In this document: piece by piece, positions 18,537-28,186 of the stretch | Numbering within the stretch: the stretch's first letter is position 1 | Layout: each line of letters begins with the position of its first letter | Source of the DNA: Fibrobacter sp. | GTDB lineage: Bacteria > Fibrobacterota > Fibrobacteria > Fibrobacterales > Fibrobacteraceae | NCBI GenBank assembly: GCA_017503015.1 | Contig: JAFVTX010000050.1 | Span: 62,001-126,000 of the forward strand | DNA length: 64,000 bases | Direction: 5' to 3' | The notes under the pieces: model-generated | The model's input: the letters and a program-made list of their open reading frames with translations, nothing else | Told to the model about the DNA's origin: nothing | The model's database searches: none | Position numbers and translations under genes: made by a program

Positions 18537-20861
18537 TTACCAGATCCTGTCGTATTTTCTCTTGTCTTTCTCTTCGTCCTTCTTCTCTTGAACGATGGCG
18601 TCGATGACGGCGGCCACCGTCAGGTTGAAGATGTCGTGGACCGAAGCGTCGGAGTCGGTAAAGTGCACCGGCTTGTTCAGGCCCATCTGCACAGGACCGA
18701 TGGATTCGCCTACGCCCATTTCCAGGAGCATCTTGCAAGTCGTATTGGCCGAAGAAAGGCACGGGAAAATCAAGGTGTTCACCGTCTGACCCTTCAACTT
18801 GTTGAAGGGGTACTTGGAGTCCCGCAGTTCCTTGTCCAGGGCCACGTTCACCTGCATTTCACCGTCGAGCATATAGTCCGGGAACTGTTCGTGAATCATC
18901 TTCACCGCATCGCGGGCCTTGTTTGCCGTTCCGCGGGCGGCTTCCTTGTCAGATCCGAAGTTCGCGTAGCTGAGCATAGCCATCACGGGATCGTGGGCAA
19001 AGAACTTCACCGCGTCGTGGGTGAGCTTTGCGATATCCACCAGGGTTTCGGTATCGGGGTCGCGGTTCACCAGGGTGTCCGCCAGGAAGAAGGTCCCCTT
19101 GCGGGTGCTCAAGATGTGCATGGCGCCGAAGTGCTTGTAGTCTTCGCGGATGCCGATAATTTCCTTGGCCAGTTCGATAGTTTCGCTGTACTTGGAATAA
19201 CCACCGGTAATAAAGGCATCGGCGTCGCCCACCTTCACCATCATCATGCCAAAGTGGTTGGGCTCGAACATGTCGTCGCGGGCTTCTTCGAAGGTCACGC
19301 CGTTGCGACCGTTCTCGTCGGCATAGATTTCGGCATACTTGCGACGGCATTCGAATTCCTCGGGAGAGCGGGGGTTCACAATCTTGATGCCCGTGAGGTC
19401 GAGCTGTTCCTTATTCGCCATCATTTGGATGCGTTCGGCGTTACCCAGCAGAATCGGGTGAGCGACACCTTCGAGCTTCGCCTGCACGGCGGCCTTGAGC
19501 ATGTTGAGGTTGTCGCCTTCGGCGAACACCACGCGCTTCGGGTTACTGCGGGCCGTATCGCTGAACTGACGGATGAGCTTGTTGTCGTAGCCCATCATGT
19601 CGCGGAGCCTGTCGTAGTAGGCGTCCCAGTCGGTTATAGGCTTGCGGGCCACACCGCTTTCGATGGCGGCCTTGGCCACGGCAATAGAAACTTCGGTGAG
19701 CAGGCGGGGGTCAAGGGGCTTCGGAATCAGGTATTCCTTGCCGAAGGTAAAGCGCTGGGCGTTGTAGGCGATGTTCACCACGTCGGGCACGGGCTCGTGG
19801 GCAAGCTTTGCAATGGCACGCACCGCTGCATGCTTCATGTGTTCGTTGATGCAAGTGGCACGCACGTCCAGGGCCCCGCGGAAAATGTAGGGGAAACCGA
19901 TAACGTTGTTCACCTGGTTCGGGTAGTCGCTACGGCCCGTGGCAAAAATCAGGTCGCCACGGCTGGCCATAGCCTCTTCGTAGCTGATTTCGGGAGTGGG
20001 GTTCGCCAGCGCAAAGACGATGGGCTGGTCGGCCATACTGCGGACCATCTCCCGGGTCAAAATGTTCCCCTTCGAAAGCCCCACGAACACGTCGGCGCCC
20101 TTCATGGCGTCGGCGAGAGTCTCGATGTCGGTGCGGTCGGTGGCAAAGAAGGCCTTCGCCTCGGTGAGGCCCTTGCGGTCCTTGCGGATGACGCCCTTGC
20201 TGTCGCACATCACCAGGTTCTCTTTCTTGAGACCCAGGGAAAGATACAGGCGAGTGCAGGCGCAGGCGGCAGCGCCGGCACCGTTCACCACCATCTTCAC
20301 GTCGCGGATGCTCTTGCCCGCCACCTCGATAGCGTTCAGCAGGCCCGCCGAAGAAATGATGGCCGTGCCGTGCTGGTCGTCGTGCATCACGGGAATGTCC
20401 AGCTCCGCCTTGAGGGTGTCCTCGATCTCGAAGCATTCCGGAGCCTTGATATCTTCCAGGTTGATGCCGCCAAACGTTGGGGCGATTCCCTTCACGATCT
20501 CGATGAACTTCTTCGGGTCCTTCTCGTTGATTTCGATGTCAAAGACGTCGATGCCCGCGTAAATCTTGAAGAGAAGGGCCTTGCCTTCCATCACGGGCTT
20601 GCCTGCCAGGGCTCCGATATCGCCGAGGCCGAGAACCGCTGTGCCGTTAGAAATCACGGCGACGAGGTTGCCCTTGCCCGTGTATTCGTAAGCGAGGTTG
20701 TTGTCCTTCTCGATTTCGAGGCAGGGCACAGCCACGCCCGGAGTGTAAGCGAGGCCCAGATCCGTCTGGGTACTGTGGGGCTTGGTGGGCACAATTTCGA
20801 TCTTGCCGGGTTTGCCCATGGAATGGTATTCCAGCGCCTGTTCCTTCAAATCTTTGCTCAT
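18537..20861 (-). CDS. maeB: Malic enzyme with C-terminal phosphotransacetylase-like domain (MaeB type)
   Basis: A 774-residue two-domain protein. Residues 1-430 are a malic enzyme (oxidative decarboxylation of malate to pyruvate): [25 protein letters not shown], the [10 protein letters not shown] metal-site segment, and the nucleotide site [19 protein letters not shown]. Residues 430-774 resemble phosphate acetyltransferase (RVVFAEGD, then [17 protein letters not shown]); in MaeB this part is a regulatory site binding acetyl-CoA, not a working PTA. Length matches E. coli MaeB (759). SD AAGGAG precedes the start. In this anaerobe it would link C4 acids to pyruvate and reduce NADP. Confidence 0.95.
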   Translation of the reverse strand: MSKDLKEQALEYHSMGKPGKIEIVPTKPHSTQTDLGLAYTPGVAVPCLEIEKDNNLAYEYTGKGNLVAVISNGTAVLGLGDIGALAGKPVMEGKALLFKIYAGIDVFDIEINEKDPKKFIEIVKGIAPTFGGINLEDIKAPECFEIEDTLKAELDIPVMHDDQHGTAIISSAGLLNAIEVAGKSIRDVKMVVNGAGAAACACTRLYLSLGLKKENLVMCDSKGVIRKDRKGLTEAKAFFATDRTDIETLADAMKGADVFVGLSKGNILTREMVRSMADQPIVFALANPTPEISYEEAMASRGDLIFATGRSDYPNQVNNVIGFPYIFRGALDVRATCINEHMKHAAVRAIAKLAHEPVPDVVNIAYNAQRFTFGKEYLIPKPLDPRLLTEVSIAVAKAAIESGVARKPITDWDAYYDRLRDMMGYDNKLIRQFSDTARSNPKRVVFAEGDNLNMLKAAVQAKLEGVAHPILLGNAERIQMMANKEQLDLTGIKIVNPRSPEEFECRRKYAEIYADENGRNGVTFEEARDDMFEPNHFGMMMVKVGDADAFITGGYSKYSETIELAKEIIGIREDYKHFGAMHILSTRKGTFFLADTLVNRDPDTETLVDIAKLTHDAVKFFAHDPVMAMLSYANFGSDKEAARGTANKARDAVKMIHEQFPDYMLDGEMQVNVALDKELRDSKYPFNKLKGQTVNTLIFPCLSSANTTCKMLLEMGVGESIGPVQMGLNKPVHFTDSDASVHDIFNLTVAAVIDAIVQEKKDEEKDKRKYDRIW

Positions 20862-20911
20862 CTTGACTCCTTTCCGCCGGATAAGCCTCGCGGAACTTCA
20901 ATTTTCGGCGC

Positions 20912-20919
20912 CAAAGATA
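20912..20919 (-). promoter_or_regulatory. -10 element TATCTTTG of maeB
   Basis: Reads TATCTTTG on the minus strand, about 50 bases upstream of the maeB start; the gene also has a good SD, so this one would have an ordinary leader. Confidence 0.5.
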
Positions 20920-20987
20920 GAAAAATTGTCCTTAATTGTAAAGATTTAGGCACAATAGGGGCGTGCCTAAAATTCCATACAGGCCAC

Positions 20988-21734
20988 CTACACTTTCAGC
21001 GTTTTCAGGTACGCCTTTTGCTCGGGGGTAATCCTGTAGCTTTCGATGGCCTTCTGGATAGCCTTGTTGTGGGTCCAGGGTTCCAATTTATGCTCCTGGA
21101 TATAAGGTATCGTAGCATCATATTGCTTGGCCAGGGCAGTGGCAAAATACCAAGCTACCATCATCTTCACGTAGTAATCTTCGCGGCGGACTGCCGCAAC
21201 CCACCGCAAGAACATAGGCTCAAAGTCCTCATCCAAAAACCAGGTCATCAGCATCTCGATTCCAAAACGCACAACATAAGTGTCGTCTTCTACCTGTTCG
21301 CCAGAAGCCAGCCGCCCGCGAATCCAGAGCTTTATGAATTCCAGCAGCTTCTTGCGGTTTTCCAAGCTTTTCCCTAACACTTTTGGCCGTAGCTGGTCAC
21401 AGGTAGCCCAGTTGTCTACATAGGGCAAAAAGTTTTCTACCTGCGCAATGCATTTGTCAAAGTCATTGATGCCCGACAGGATAAAGGAATGGACCTGGTT
21501 CTCGTCGTAATACCTGTGCGGGAGCCTATTCAGAAATTTGTCAATGTTCGGGTCTGCCGAAAAATTCTTGGCAATGAGTTTCAAGTCCGGAGTCCGCACG
21601 CCGATAACGGTGTCCGCAGGAATCGTAGGAATGAGCCTGCTGTGAAAGGCCTTGAACTTCAGGTCCCGTGCGTTGAACAGGGCGTCTTGAATCCGGCTTT
21701 CTACCGAAAACCCCTTGGCAGGCGTTCGCTTCAT
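20988..21734 (-). CDS. DNA alkylation repair protein, AlkD-like
   Basis: A 248-residue all-helical protein of the AlkD/AlkC HEAT-repeat DNA glycosylase superfamily. It has the N-terminal ARDLKFKAFHSRLIP and VIGVRTPDLKLIAK segments and repeated helical pairs, including LPYVDNWATCDQLRPKVLGK, where the W-x-x-x-D matches the DNA-facing Trp/Asp of the family, and the LMTWFLDEDFEPMF block. These enzymes remove bulky or cationic alkylated bases. Glycosylase activity itself is not proven by sequence, because some relatives act on other substrates. The small exported protein gene upstream may be in the same transcript, 6 bases apart. Confidence 0.82.
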   Translation of the reverse strand: MKRTPAKGFSVESRIQDALFNARDLKFKAFHSRLIPTIPADTVIGVRTPDLKLIAKNFSADPNIDKFLNRLPHRYYDENQVHSFILSGINDFDKCIAQVENFLPYVDNWATCDQLRPKVLGKSLENRKKLLEFIKLWIRGRLASGEQVEDDTYVVRFGIEMLMTWFLDEDFEPMFLRWVAAVRREDYYVKMMVAWYFATALAKQYDATIPYIQEHKLEPWTHNKAIQKAIESYRITPEQKAYLKTLKV

Positions 21735-21740
21735 AAGGGC

Positions 21741-22274
21741 CTACTTGGACTTTTTCTTTTTCAGGGTCCCGAGAGTGCCCTTGCTGTATTGACCTATGCA
21801 GGTGACGGCCTCGCGGGTGCAGGGCGACTTGGGGTCGTAAAAGACCTTGCGGTCATTCTTGAAAACTTCTTCGACAAGTTCTTTGCCGGGAGCGTTTGTG
21901 CCCTTCTGGTACTGGATGTCATAAAAAACGTCGGTGTCACGGGTGACCACCTTGATTTTCACGTCTACGACATAGGCTCCGTGCCGTCCCTTGAACTGGA
22001 ATCCGTAAGGGATTTCGGTCAGCTTGAAATGTTCCAGCTCAGGACCCACATATTCCAGATCGTCCCAATCTTCGCATTCCCCGTTGTCGCGGGCCTTGAA
22101 CCAGCCTTCAGGATCCCCTTCGTTGGCATCGTCCATGGCCACGTTCAAGGCGCTCAAGTAGCCGTCCCTGACTAGGGCCAATTCCTCTTTGGCTTCGTGG
22201 TAGGTATCCATGTCGCCATCGTAGGCAAAAGGCATAACGACGGCAAAGGCAATCAAAAAGGCAAACAAGCGCAT
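21741..22274 (-). CDS. Exported protein of unknown function
   Basis: A 177-residue protein that I do not recognise. It begins with a signal-peptide-like stretch (MRLFAFLIAFAVVMPFAYDG), is acidic in the first half (EDWDDLEYVGPELEHF), has three Cys residues (one in GECED, two in SPCTREAVTC) that could form disulfides, and ends in a basic LKKKKSK tail. The central part (FQFKGRHGAYVVDVKIKVV) looks beta-rich. An SD-like AGGAGAG lies upstream. A periplasmic or pilin-like role cannot be excluded, but nothing shows it. Confidence 0.6.
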   Translation of the reverse strand: MRLFAFLIAFAVVMPFAYDGDMDTYHEAKEELALVRDGYLSALNVAMDDANEGDPEGWFKARDNGECEDWDDLEYVGPELEHFKLTEIPYGFQFKGRHGAYVVDVKIKVVTRDTDVFYDIQYQKGTNAPGKELVEEVFKNDRKVFYDPKSPCTREAVTCIGQYSKGTLGTLKKKKSK

Positions 22275-22334
22275 TTATTCTCTCCTAAACATTAACAGTT
22301 CTAAACGCAAATTGTATAATTCAAAATTACAAAT

Positions 22335-22366
22335 TTCACATTACACATCACACATTCCACATTAAT
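22335..22366. repeat. 7-bp-period array, unit nncacat
   Basis: TTCACAT, TACACAT, CACACAT, TCCACAT, then TAATT, ending next to the helicase stop codon. The constant CACAT recurs exactly every 7 bases four times. Confidence 0.8.
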
Positions 22367-24985
22367 TTACGCTTCCCCGATTCGGGTCATCTTCAAGAGA
22401 GGCACGCCCGCTTCGCGGCTTTCGGCGAGGTTTATCTCGAAGTCGATACTCCAGTCGTTGAATTCCTCTTCGTCCTGGAGCATCTGCTGGATATGCATCA
22501 CGTCGCCTTCGTAGGTCACTATGGTGTGGGCGAGAGCGCGGCCTTCTACGTCCAGGCGGAACTTATGGTGTTCTGCCGTGTAGGCGGCCATGATTTCGGT
22601 AAGTGTATTCTCTGTCCAGGGCTTGCCTTCGCCGTCCACGAGCATCTGGCCCTCTTCCAGGTCGTCGGCAAGGCTGTCGAGAACTGCTGCAAAGTCCTGC
22701 TTGGAGAGGTTTCCCATAATCTGGAAGATGCGCTGGCGCACCATACCCAAGAAACGTTTCTTGTCGTAGGTGATGTCGGCGGCGGCCTTGTCGGCACCGA
22801 AGGCTTTTTCCGCTTCGTCTTCGGCGGCTCCCTCTTCCAGGCGTTTCTGGTAGTCTTCGGGGTGTGCCATTTTTTCCCACTCTTCCAAAAGGCTCGAGTC
22901 GGTGCGGCGGATCATGTCGCCCAGGTAGTCTTCCATTTCCCGGAGTTCGTCGTTCTTGTAGCCGTCGGGAACCGTCTGGCTCAAAACCTTATAGACGTAG
23001 TTCAGGTGGCGCAGCAGAATGGCTTCCATACGTTGCAGGCCATACTGCTTCACGTAGCCGCTAAAGGTGCTGAAGCTTTCGAACATCTCGCGGACAATGC
23101 TCTTGGGCTCCACGTTCACGTCCACCCACGGGTGGACTTCGGCAAAGGCGTTGTAGGTGTCGTAGATAAAGTCCCGCAGGGGCTTGGGGTATTCCACCTT
23201 CTCGATTTCTTCCATGCGCTGGTTGAATTCCATGCCCTGGGCCTTGAGTTCGTCAAGCCGTGCGTTCCGGGCCTTGTTCTGCTGGATGCGGAGTATGGCG
23301 TCGGGATTTTCTACGATGGATTCGCAAAGGGTGATTACATCCAGTGCGTATTCGGGACTTTCCCTGTCCAGTTTCGGCAAGGTATCCACCAGGTAAAGGG
23401 ATAGGGGCTGGTTCATGGCAAAGTCGTCTTGCAAATCCAAATTGACCCGCAAGTGGCTGTAGCCCTCGGCCACGGGCTTTATAAACTCTACGATTTTCTT
23501 TTCCACAAGGCTTCGGAACAGTTGGAAAGACCTGTGCTGCAGCTGCTTCTTGCTTGCGGCACTCTCGTGGCAGTCCTTGATCAGGTTTCGCATGGCCTTG
23601 CAGCCGTCGGTTTCCCGGCTCAAGATGTTCAGGAGCATGCCGTGATCCACATGGAAACTGGAGGTCAGCGGTTCGGGCTGGGCATCGATCAGGCGCTTGT
23701 AGGTGCTTTCGTCGAAGGGAACGTAGCCGTGCTCGGGCGGTTTTCTCTTCTGGAACTTCTTGCCGGTCTGGCGGCTCTTGGCTTCCAGTTTCAGGTTCTC
23801 GATGACATGTTCCGGTGCCTGAGCCACCACGTATCCGATGTTGTCAAAACCCTTTCGACCGGCCCGGCCTGCAATCTGGTGAAAGTCCCGAGCAGTGAGA
23901 ATCGCCGTCTTGTCGCCGCTGTATTTGCAAAGCTGAGTAAAAAGAACGGTGCGAATGGGAACGTTCACGCCTACGCCAAGAGTATCGGTGCCGCAGATGA
24001 CTTTCAGTAAACCCTGCTGGGCCAGCTTTTCGCAAAGAATGCGATACTTGGGCAAGAGCCCCGCATGATGCAGGCCAATTCCCTGCTTGAGCCAGCGTTT
24101 GACATCGGGGCCGTAGGGGCTAGAAAACCGCACTTCCTTGATGGCTTCGTTTATCTTGACTTTCTCTTCTTTGGTGCAGAGGTCAAGACTCATGAAATTC
24201 TGGGCGTTGCTTGCGGCAGCGGCCTGGGTGAAATGCACCACGTAGACGGGAGCCTTGCCCTCGTTCACCAGCTTTTGCACTTCGGTGGAAAGTTCCGTGG
24301 TGCTGTAGCTGAAGTCAAGCGGGACAGGTCTTTGCGAGGAACGAACCGTCACGGACTCCCTGCCGGTGTGTTTCGTCATTTCCCGCTCAAAAAATTCCGT
24401 CGCACCGACGGTGGCGCTCATCAGGAGAAACCTGCTCTGGGGTAGCGTCAGGAGCGGAATCTGCCAGGCCACCCCGCGTTCCCTGTCGGAATAGTAATGG
24501 AATTCGTCCATCACCACATCGGTGATGGTGAGCTTTTCGCCCTCGCTGAGGGCCATGTTGCTTAAAATTTCTGCCGTGCAGCAGAGTATAGGAGCGTCGT
24601 GATTGACGGTGGCATCTCCTGTAGAGAGCCCCACGTTCTCGGGTCCGAATTCCTTGCAGAGGGCCATCCATTTTTCGTTGACCAGGGCCTTGATGGGGCA
24701 GGTATAGACGCTTTTGCGCCCGTGAACGATGCTGTCAAAATGGAGCGCCAGGGCCACCATGGATTTTCCGGAACCCGTGGGCGTATTCAGGATAACGTTC
24801 TTGCCGTCTAAAAGTTCGAGGATGGCCTCTTCTTGGGCGGGGTACAGCGTGGTTCCGCGGGACTCCGACCATTCCATAAAAGCTTCCAAAATGTCTTCGG
24901 AAACAATCTTTGAACGGTCCCCGCCGCCTTTCTCGGCGAGTTTTGCAATGAAATCCTTGAGTGTAACCCTATTCTGCTCGGTCAT
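22367..24985 (-). CDS. Ski2-like DEAD/DEAH-box helicase
   Basis: An 872-residue superfamily 2 helicase. Motif [10 protein letters not shown] and TPTGSGKS (Walker A, near residue 72); Ia [29 protein letters not shown] region with [24 protein letters not shown] and [10 protein letters not shown]. The GLHHAG and AGRAGRKG forms are typical of the Ski2/Mtr4 class that unwinds RNA. The C-terminal 400 residues resemble the uncharacterised DUF3516-type extension found with such helicases in bacteria; I am less sure of that. On the minus strand, TATCTT ends 8 bases before the ATG, suggesting a leaderless mRNA. It is divergent from rmlA with only 29 bases between the start codons. Confidence 0.88.
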   Translation of the reverse strand: MTEQNRVTLKDFIAKLAEKGGGDRSKIVSEDILEAFMEWSESRGTTLYPAQEEAILELLDGKNVILNTPTGSGKSMVALALHFDSIVHGRKSVYTCPIKALVNEKWMALCKEFGPENVGLSTGDATVNHDAPILCCTAEILSNMALSEGEKLTITDVVMDEFHYYSDRERGVAWQIPLLTLPQSRFLLMSATVGATEFFEREMTKHTGRESVTVRSSQRPVPLDFSYSTTELSTEVQKLVNEGKAPVYVVHFTQAAAASNAQNFMSLDLCTKEEKVKINEAIKEVRFSSPYGPDVKRWLKQGIGLHHAGLLPKYRILCEKLAQQGLLKVICGTDTLGVGVNVPIRTVLFTQLCKYSGDKTAILTARDFHQIAGRAGRKGFDNIGYVVAQAPEHVIENLKLEAKSRQTGKKFQKRKPPEHGYVPFDESTYKRLIDAQPEPLTSSFHVDHGMLLNILSRETDGCKAMRNLIKDCHESAASKKQLQHRSFQLFRSLVEKKIVEFIKPVAEGYSHLRVNLDLQDDFAMNQPLSLYLVDTLPKLDRESPEYALDVITLCESIVENPDAILRIQQNKARNARLDELKAQGMEFNQRMEEIEKVEYPKPLRDFIYDTYNAFAEVHPWVDVNVEPKSIVREMFESFSTFSGYVKQYGLQRMEAILLRHLNYVYKVLSQTVPDGYKNDELREMEDYLGDMIRRTDSSLLEEWEKMAHPEDYQKRLEEGAAEDEAEKAFGADKAAADITYDKKRFLGMVRQRIFQIMGNLSKQDFAAVLDSLADDLEEGQMLVDGEGKPWTENTLTEIMAAYTAEHHKFRLDVEGRALAHTIVTYEGDVMHIQQMLQDEEEFNDWSIDFEINLAESREAGVPLLKMTRIGEA

Positions 24986-24993
24986 GGAGCCAA

Positions 24994-25007
24994 AAGATAA
25001 CTATTTT
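24994..25007. promoter_or_regulatory. Back-to-back -10 elements of the helicase and rmlA genes
   Basis: TATCTT on the minus strand at 24994-24999 and TATTTT on the plus strand at 25002-25007. Each ends 7-8 bases before its start codon. With a 29-base gap between start codons, each promoter's -35 region must lie inside the other gene. Confidence 0.5.
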
Positions 25008-25014
25008 AGTCCTT

Positions 25015-25902
25015 ATGAAAGGAATCGTACTTGCCGGAGGCTCCGGCACAAGACTCTACCCGCTGACCATGGTCACGAGTAAGCAGCTGTTGCCTGTTTA
25101 CGACAAGCCCATGATTTATTACCCGCTTTCCACCTTGATGCTTGCGGGTATTCGGGAAATTCTCATCATTTCTACTCCCACGGACTTGCCGAATTTTGAG
25201 CGGCTGCTTGGCGATGGATCGGCAATGGGACTCAAGCTTTCTTACAAGGTGCAGCCCAGCCCCGATGGTCTCGCTCAAGCGTTCATTCTCGGAGAAGAAT
25301 TCATCGGCAATGATTGCTGTGCCATGGTGCTGGGCGACAACATTTTTTATGGGAACGGATTTAGCCCTCTTTTGAGAGCGGCGGTGAAAAACGCCGAACA
25401 AAATGGCCGTGCCAGCGTGTTCGGCTACTATGTGGAAGACCCGGAACGTTTTGGCGTGGTGGAATTCGACGACGCAGGCAAGGTAATTTCTGTCGAAGAA
25501 AAACCCAAAGAACCCAAGAGCAACTATGCCATCACGGGTCTCTACTTCTACGATAACCGTGTTTCGGGATTTGCAAAGGCCCAAAAGCCCAGTGCCCGTG
25601 GGGAACTGGAAATTACGGACCTGAACAAGACCTACCTGGACAAGGGCGAACTGGACGTGAAGCTGCTGGGCCGCGGGTTTGCCTGGCTGGACACCGGGAC
25701 CATGGACAGCCTTATCGAAGCGGGCGAGTTCGTGAAGATGGTGGAAAACCGCCAAGGCATCCAGATTAGCGCCGTCGAAGAAATCGCCTACAGGAACGGT
25801 TGGATTACCAAGGAAAAGCTCCTGGAATCAGCCGCCAAGTATGGCAAGTCGCCTTACGGACAACATCTGCGCAAAGTTGCAGAAGGAAAGATTAAATACT
25901 AG
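25015..25902 (+). CDS. rmlA: Glucose-1-phosphate thymidylyltransferase
   Basis: A 295-residue nucleotidyltransferase that makes dTDP-glucose, first step of the dTDP-rhamnose route. The N-terminal [13 protein letters not shown] motif, [12 protein letters not shown] and the LGDNIFYG metal site match RmlA1/RfbA over the full length. First gene of rmlABC, with gaps of 2 and 67 bases to the next genes. rmlD, the last step to dTDP-L-rhamnose, is not in the window, so either it is elsewhere or the product is another dTDP-6-deoxy sugar. Confidence 0.97.
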   Translation: MKGIVLAGGSGTRLYPLTMVTSKQLLPVYDKPMIYYPLSTLMLAGIREILIISTPTDLPNFERLLGDGSAMGLKLSYKVQPSPDGLAQAFILGEEFIGNDCCAMVLGDNIFYGNGFSPLLRAAVKNAEQNGRASVFGYYVEDPERFGVVEFDDAGKVISVEEKPKEPKSNYAITGLYFYDNRVSGFAKAQKPSARGELEITDLNKTYLDKGELDVKLLGRGFAWLDTGTMDSLIEAGEFVKMVENRQGIQISAVEEIAYRNGWITKEKLLESAAKYGKSPYGQHLRKVAEGKIKY

Positions 25903-25904
25903 CT

Positions 25905-27053
25905 ATGAAACGATCCATTGTCATTACCGGCGGTGCGGGCTTTATCGGGAGCCATGTAGTTCGCCTGTTCGTGAACAAATACCCGGAATACAAGATTATC
26001 AATCTTGACAAGCTTACCTATGCGGGCAACCTCGCAAATCTGAAAGACATCGAGAACAAGCCGAACTACAAGTTTGTGAAGATGGACATCTGCGACTTTG
26101 ACGCTTTCTACAAGCTCATGCTGGATGAAAAAGTCGACGGCATCATCCATCTTGCTGCCGAAAGCCATGTAGACCGCTCCATCAAGGACCCGTTCACCTT
26201 CGCGAAGACCAACGTGATGGGCACTTTGAGCCTGTTGCAGGCCGCGAAGCTCTACTGGGAAGCCCTGCCGGAAAAGTACGAAGGCAAACGCTTCTACCAC
26301 ATTTCGACGGATGAAGTTTACGGCGCCCTCAAGATGAATCACCCGGAAGGCATCACGCCGCCGTTCACCACGACGGCAAGCTCCAGCGAACATCACCTGG
26401 CCTACGGTGACGACTTCTTCTACGAGACGACCAAGTACACGCCGCACAGCCCGTATTCTGCATCCAAGGCGGGCTCCGACCACTTCGTGCGTGCATTCCA
26501 CGACACTTACGGCATGCCGACGATTGTCACGAACTGCAGCAACAACTACGGGCCCTACCAGTTCCCCGAAAAGCTGATTCCGCTCTTCATCAACAACATC
26601 CGCCACAAGAAGCCGCTGCCGGTTTACGGCAAGGGCGAGAACGTTCGCGACTGGCTCTTCGTGGAAGACCACGCCCGCGCTATCGACGTGATTTTCCATA
26701 ACGGGAAGATTGCCGAAACCTACAACATCGGCGGGTTCAACGAATGGAAGAACATTGACATCATCAAGGTCGTCATCAAGACCGTTGACAGGCTCCTTGG
26801 CCGCGCGGAAGGCGAGGATATGAACCTCATCACCTATGTGACGGACCGCCTGGGCCACGACGCCCGCTATGCCATCGATTCCACCAAGCTCCAGAAGGAA
26901 CTGGGCTGGGAACCCTCCCTCCAGTTCGAGGAAGGCATCGAGAAGACCGTGCGCTGGTACCTCGACAACCAGGAATGGCTGGACAACATCACCAGTGGCG
27001 ACTACGAGAAGTATTACGAAAAAATGTACGGAGAAAAAGTTACTAGTTACTAG
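25905..27053 (+). CDS. rmlB: dTDP-glucose 4,6-dehydratase
   Basis: A 382-residue short-chain dehydrogenase (extended SDR) that oxidises and dehydrates dTDP-glucose. It shows the Rossmann motif TGGAGFIGSH, the catalytic Tyr-x3-Lys in PYSASKAGSDHF, HISTDEVYG with the active-site TDE triad, and NCSNNYGPYQFPEK. It is about 25-30 residues longer than E. coli RmlB, because of an insert after the TDEVYG block (a NHPEGITPPFTT-like stretch). The last residues KVTSY and the TAG stop are encoded by a 7-bp repeat array, as in nuoM. Confidence 0.97.
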   Translation: MKRSIVITGGAGFIGSHVVRLFVNKYPEYKIINLDKLTYAGNLANLKDIENKPNYKFVKMDICDFDAFYKLMLDEKVDGIIHLAAESHVDRSIKDPFTFAKTNVMGTLSLLQAAKLYWEALPEKYEGKRFYHISTDEVYGALKMNHPEGITPPFTTTASSSEHHLAYGDDFFYETTKYTPHSPYSASKAGSDHFVRAFHDTYGMPTIVTNCSNNYGPYQFPEKLIPLFINNIRHKKPLPVYGKGENVRDWLFVEDHARAIDVIFHNGKIAETYNIGGFNEWKNIDIIKVVIKTVDRLLGRAEGEDMNLITYVTDRLGHDARYAIDSTKLQKELGWEPSLQFEEGIEKTVRWYLDNQEWLDNITSGDYEKYYEKMYGEKVTSY

Positions 27054-27115
27054 TTCTTAGTTACTAGCACCTTTAGTTGAATTTTCTAGTAACTAGTAAC
27101 TCTTAACTAGGAACT
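27038..27115. repeat. Inverted pair of 7-bp-period arrays (gttacta / ctagtaa)
   Basis: Left arm: GTTACTA twice, GTTCTTA, GTTACTA (27039-27066). Right arm: AGTAACT twice, CTTAACT, AGGAACT (27088-27115). A perfect 16-bp inverted repeat AGTTACTAGTTACTAG (27038-27053 with 27086-27101) could fold across a 32-base loop. The rmlB stop is the last TAG of the left arm. Confidence 0.85.
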
Positions 27116-27120
27116 CAAAA

Positions 27121-27684
27121 ATGTCCAAATTCAATTTCATCAAAACCTCTATCGAGGGCGTAACCATCATCGAGCCGACGGTCTTTGGCGACCAACGCGG
27201 CTACTTCATGGAAACCTACAACAAGGGCGAGTTCGATGCCGCAGGCCTCGACATGGTCTTTGTGCAGGACAATGAATCCCGCAGCAAGAAAGGTGTGCTC
27301 CGCGGGCTCCACTTCCAGAAGAAGAACCCGCAAGGCAAGCTCGTCCGCGTCATCGAAGGTGAAGTATTCGACGTGGCGGTAGACTTGCGCAAGGGAAGTC
27401 CCACCTTCGGCAAGTGGGAAGGCGTTACCCTTTCTGCCGAAAACAAGAAGCAGTTCTACATTCCCGAAGGCTTTGCACACGGTTTTGTGGTGCTCAGCGA
27501 GACTGCGACTTTCGTGTACAAGTGCACCCGCCTCTACGACCCGAAGGACGAAGGCGGCCTCATGTGGAACGATCCCGAAATCGGCATCAAGTGGCCGGTG
27601 GGCAACGGTTTCGAACCGCTTCTTAGCGAAAAGGACACCAAGAACCCAGCCTTGAAGGACTTGGGCTTTGCTTTTGAGTTTTAA
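27121..27684 (+). CDS. rmlC: dTDP-4-dehydrorhamnose 3,5-epimerase
   Basis: A 187-residue cupin that epimerises dTDP-4-keto-6-deoxyglucose. Full match to the family: GVTIIEPTVFGDQRGYF, the catalytic His in KGVLRGLHFQ, VRVIEGEVFDVAVDLR, FYIPEGFAHGFVVLSE and the Tyr region. No SD is visible (CTCAAAA precedes the ATG); the upstream 67 bases are taken up by the inverted repeat arrays, so expression probably depends on transcription from rmlA. Confidence 0.96.
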   Translation: MSKFNFIKTSIEGVTIIEPTVFGDQRGYFMETYNKGEFDAAGLDMVFVQDNESRSKKGVLRGLHFQKKNPQGKLVRVIEGEVFDVAVDLRKGSPTFGKWEGVTLSAENKKQFYIPEGFAHGFVVLSETATFVYKCTRLYDPKDEGGLMWNDPEIGIKWPVGNGFEPLLSEKDTKNPALKDLGFAFEF

Positions 27685-27726
27685 TCCGAAATCCGAGTCA
27701 ACTCTTTTTTTCTATCATTATATGCG

Positions 27727-28173
27727 ATGAAGAACATTCTAGTCGTTTGTACAGGCAACATCTGTCGCAGCCCTACGGGAGAGTACCTCCTGAAAAAGGA
27801 GCTGGGCGAAGGTTTTAACGTGATGAGTGCCGGGCTCGGTGCCCTGGTGGACCATCCGGCTCACGAACTCAGCCAAAAGATTGCCCTTGAGCATGGTGTG
27901 GATATGAGTGCCCACCACGCAAGGCAAATCAACATGGATATCCTCAAGTGGGCGGACCTGGTTTTGGTCATGGAAAACGGCCACAAGCAGGAGATTATCC
28001 GTAAGTACCCCTGGGCCGAGGGCAAGGTCTTCCGCTATGGCGAAAGCGTTCAAGTGGATATTCCGGACCCCTACCGTAGGCCCGAAAGTGCCTTTGTGCT
28101 GGCTTGGAATTTTATTTCAAAGTTGACCCCCTACTGGGTCAAGAAAATCAAGGAAAGTGAAGGGCAGGCGTAA
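27727..28173 (+). CDS. Low-molecular-weight protein tyrosine phosphatase (Wzb/Etp-like)
   Basis: A 148-residue phosphatase. The catalytic P-loop is CTGNICRS (Cys8 to Ser15) at the N-terminus and the general acid is Asp114 in DPYRRP. In polysaccharide loci such enzymes dephosphorylate the tyrosine kinase (Wzc) that controls chain export, and here the Wza-like exporter gene follows 13 bases downstream. No BY-kinase gene is in the window. TATCAT lies 8 bases before the ATG with no SD, suggesting a leaderless mRNA and a promoter separate from rmlABC. Confidence 0.9.
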   Translation: MKNILVVCTGNICRSPTGEYLLKKELGEGFNVMSAGLGALVDHPAHELSQKIALEHGVDMSAHHARQINMDILKWADLVLVMENGHKQEIIRKYPWAEGKVFRYGESVQVDIPDPYRRPESAFVLAWNFISKLTPYWVKKIKESEGQA

Positions 28174-28186
28174 GCCTGGAAAGAAT

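Noticed and set aside
18588-21377. A 929-codon open frame on the plus strand opposite maeB and the AlkD-like gene
   Set aside because: It is antisense to two well-supported genes, its composition (Val/Gly/His/Arg-rich) is that of a mirror of GC-biased codons, and it has no motif or ribosome site.
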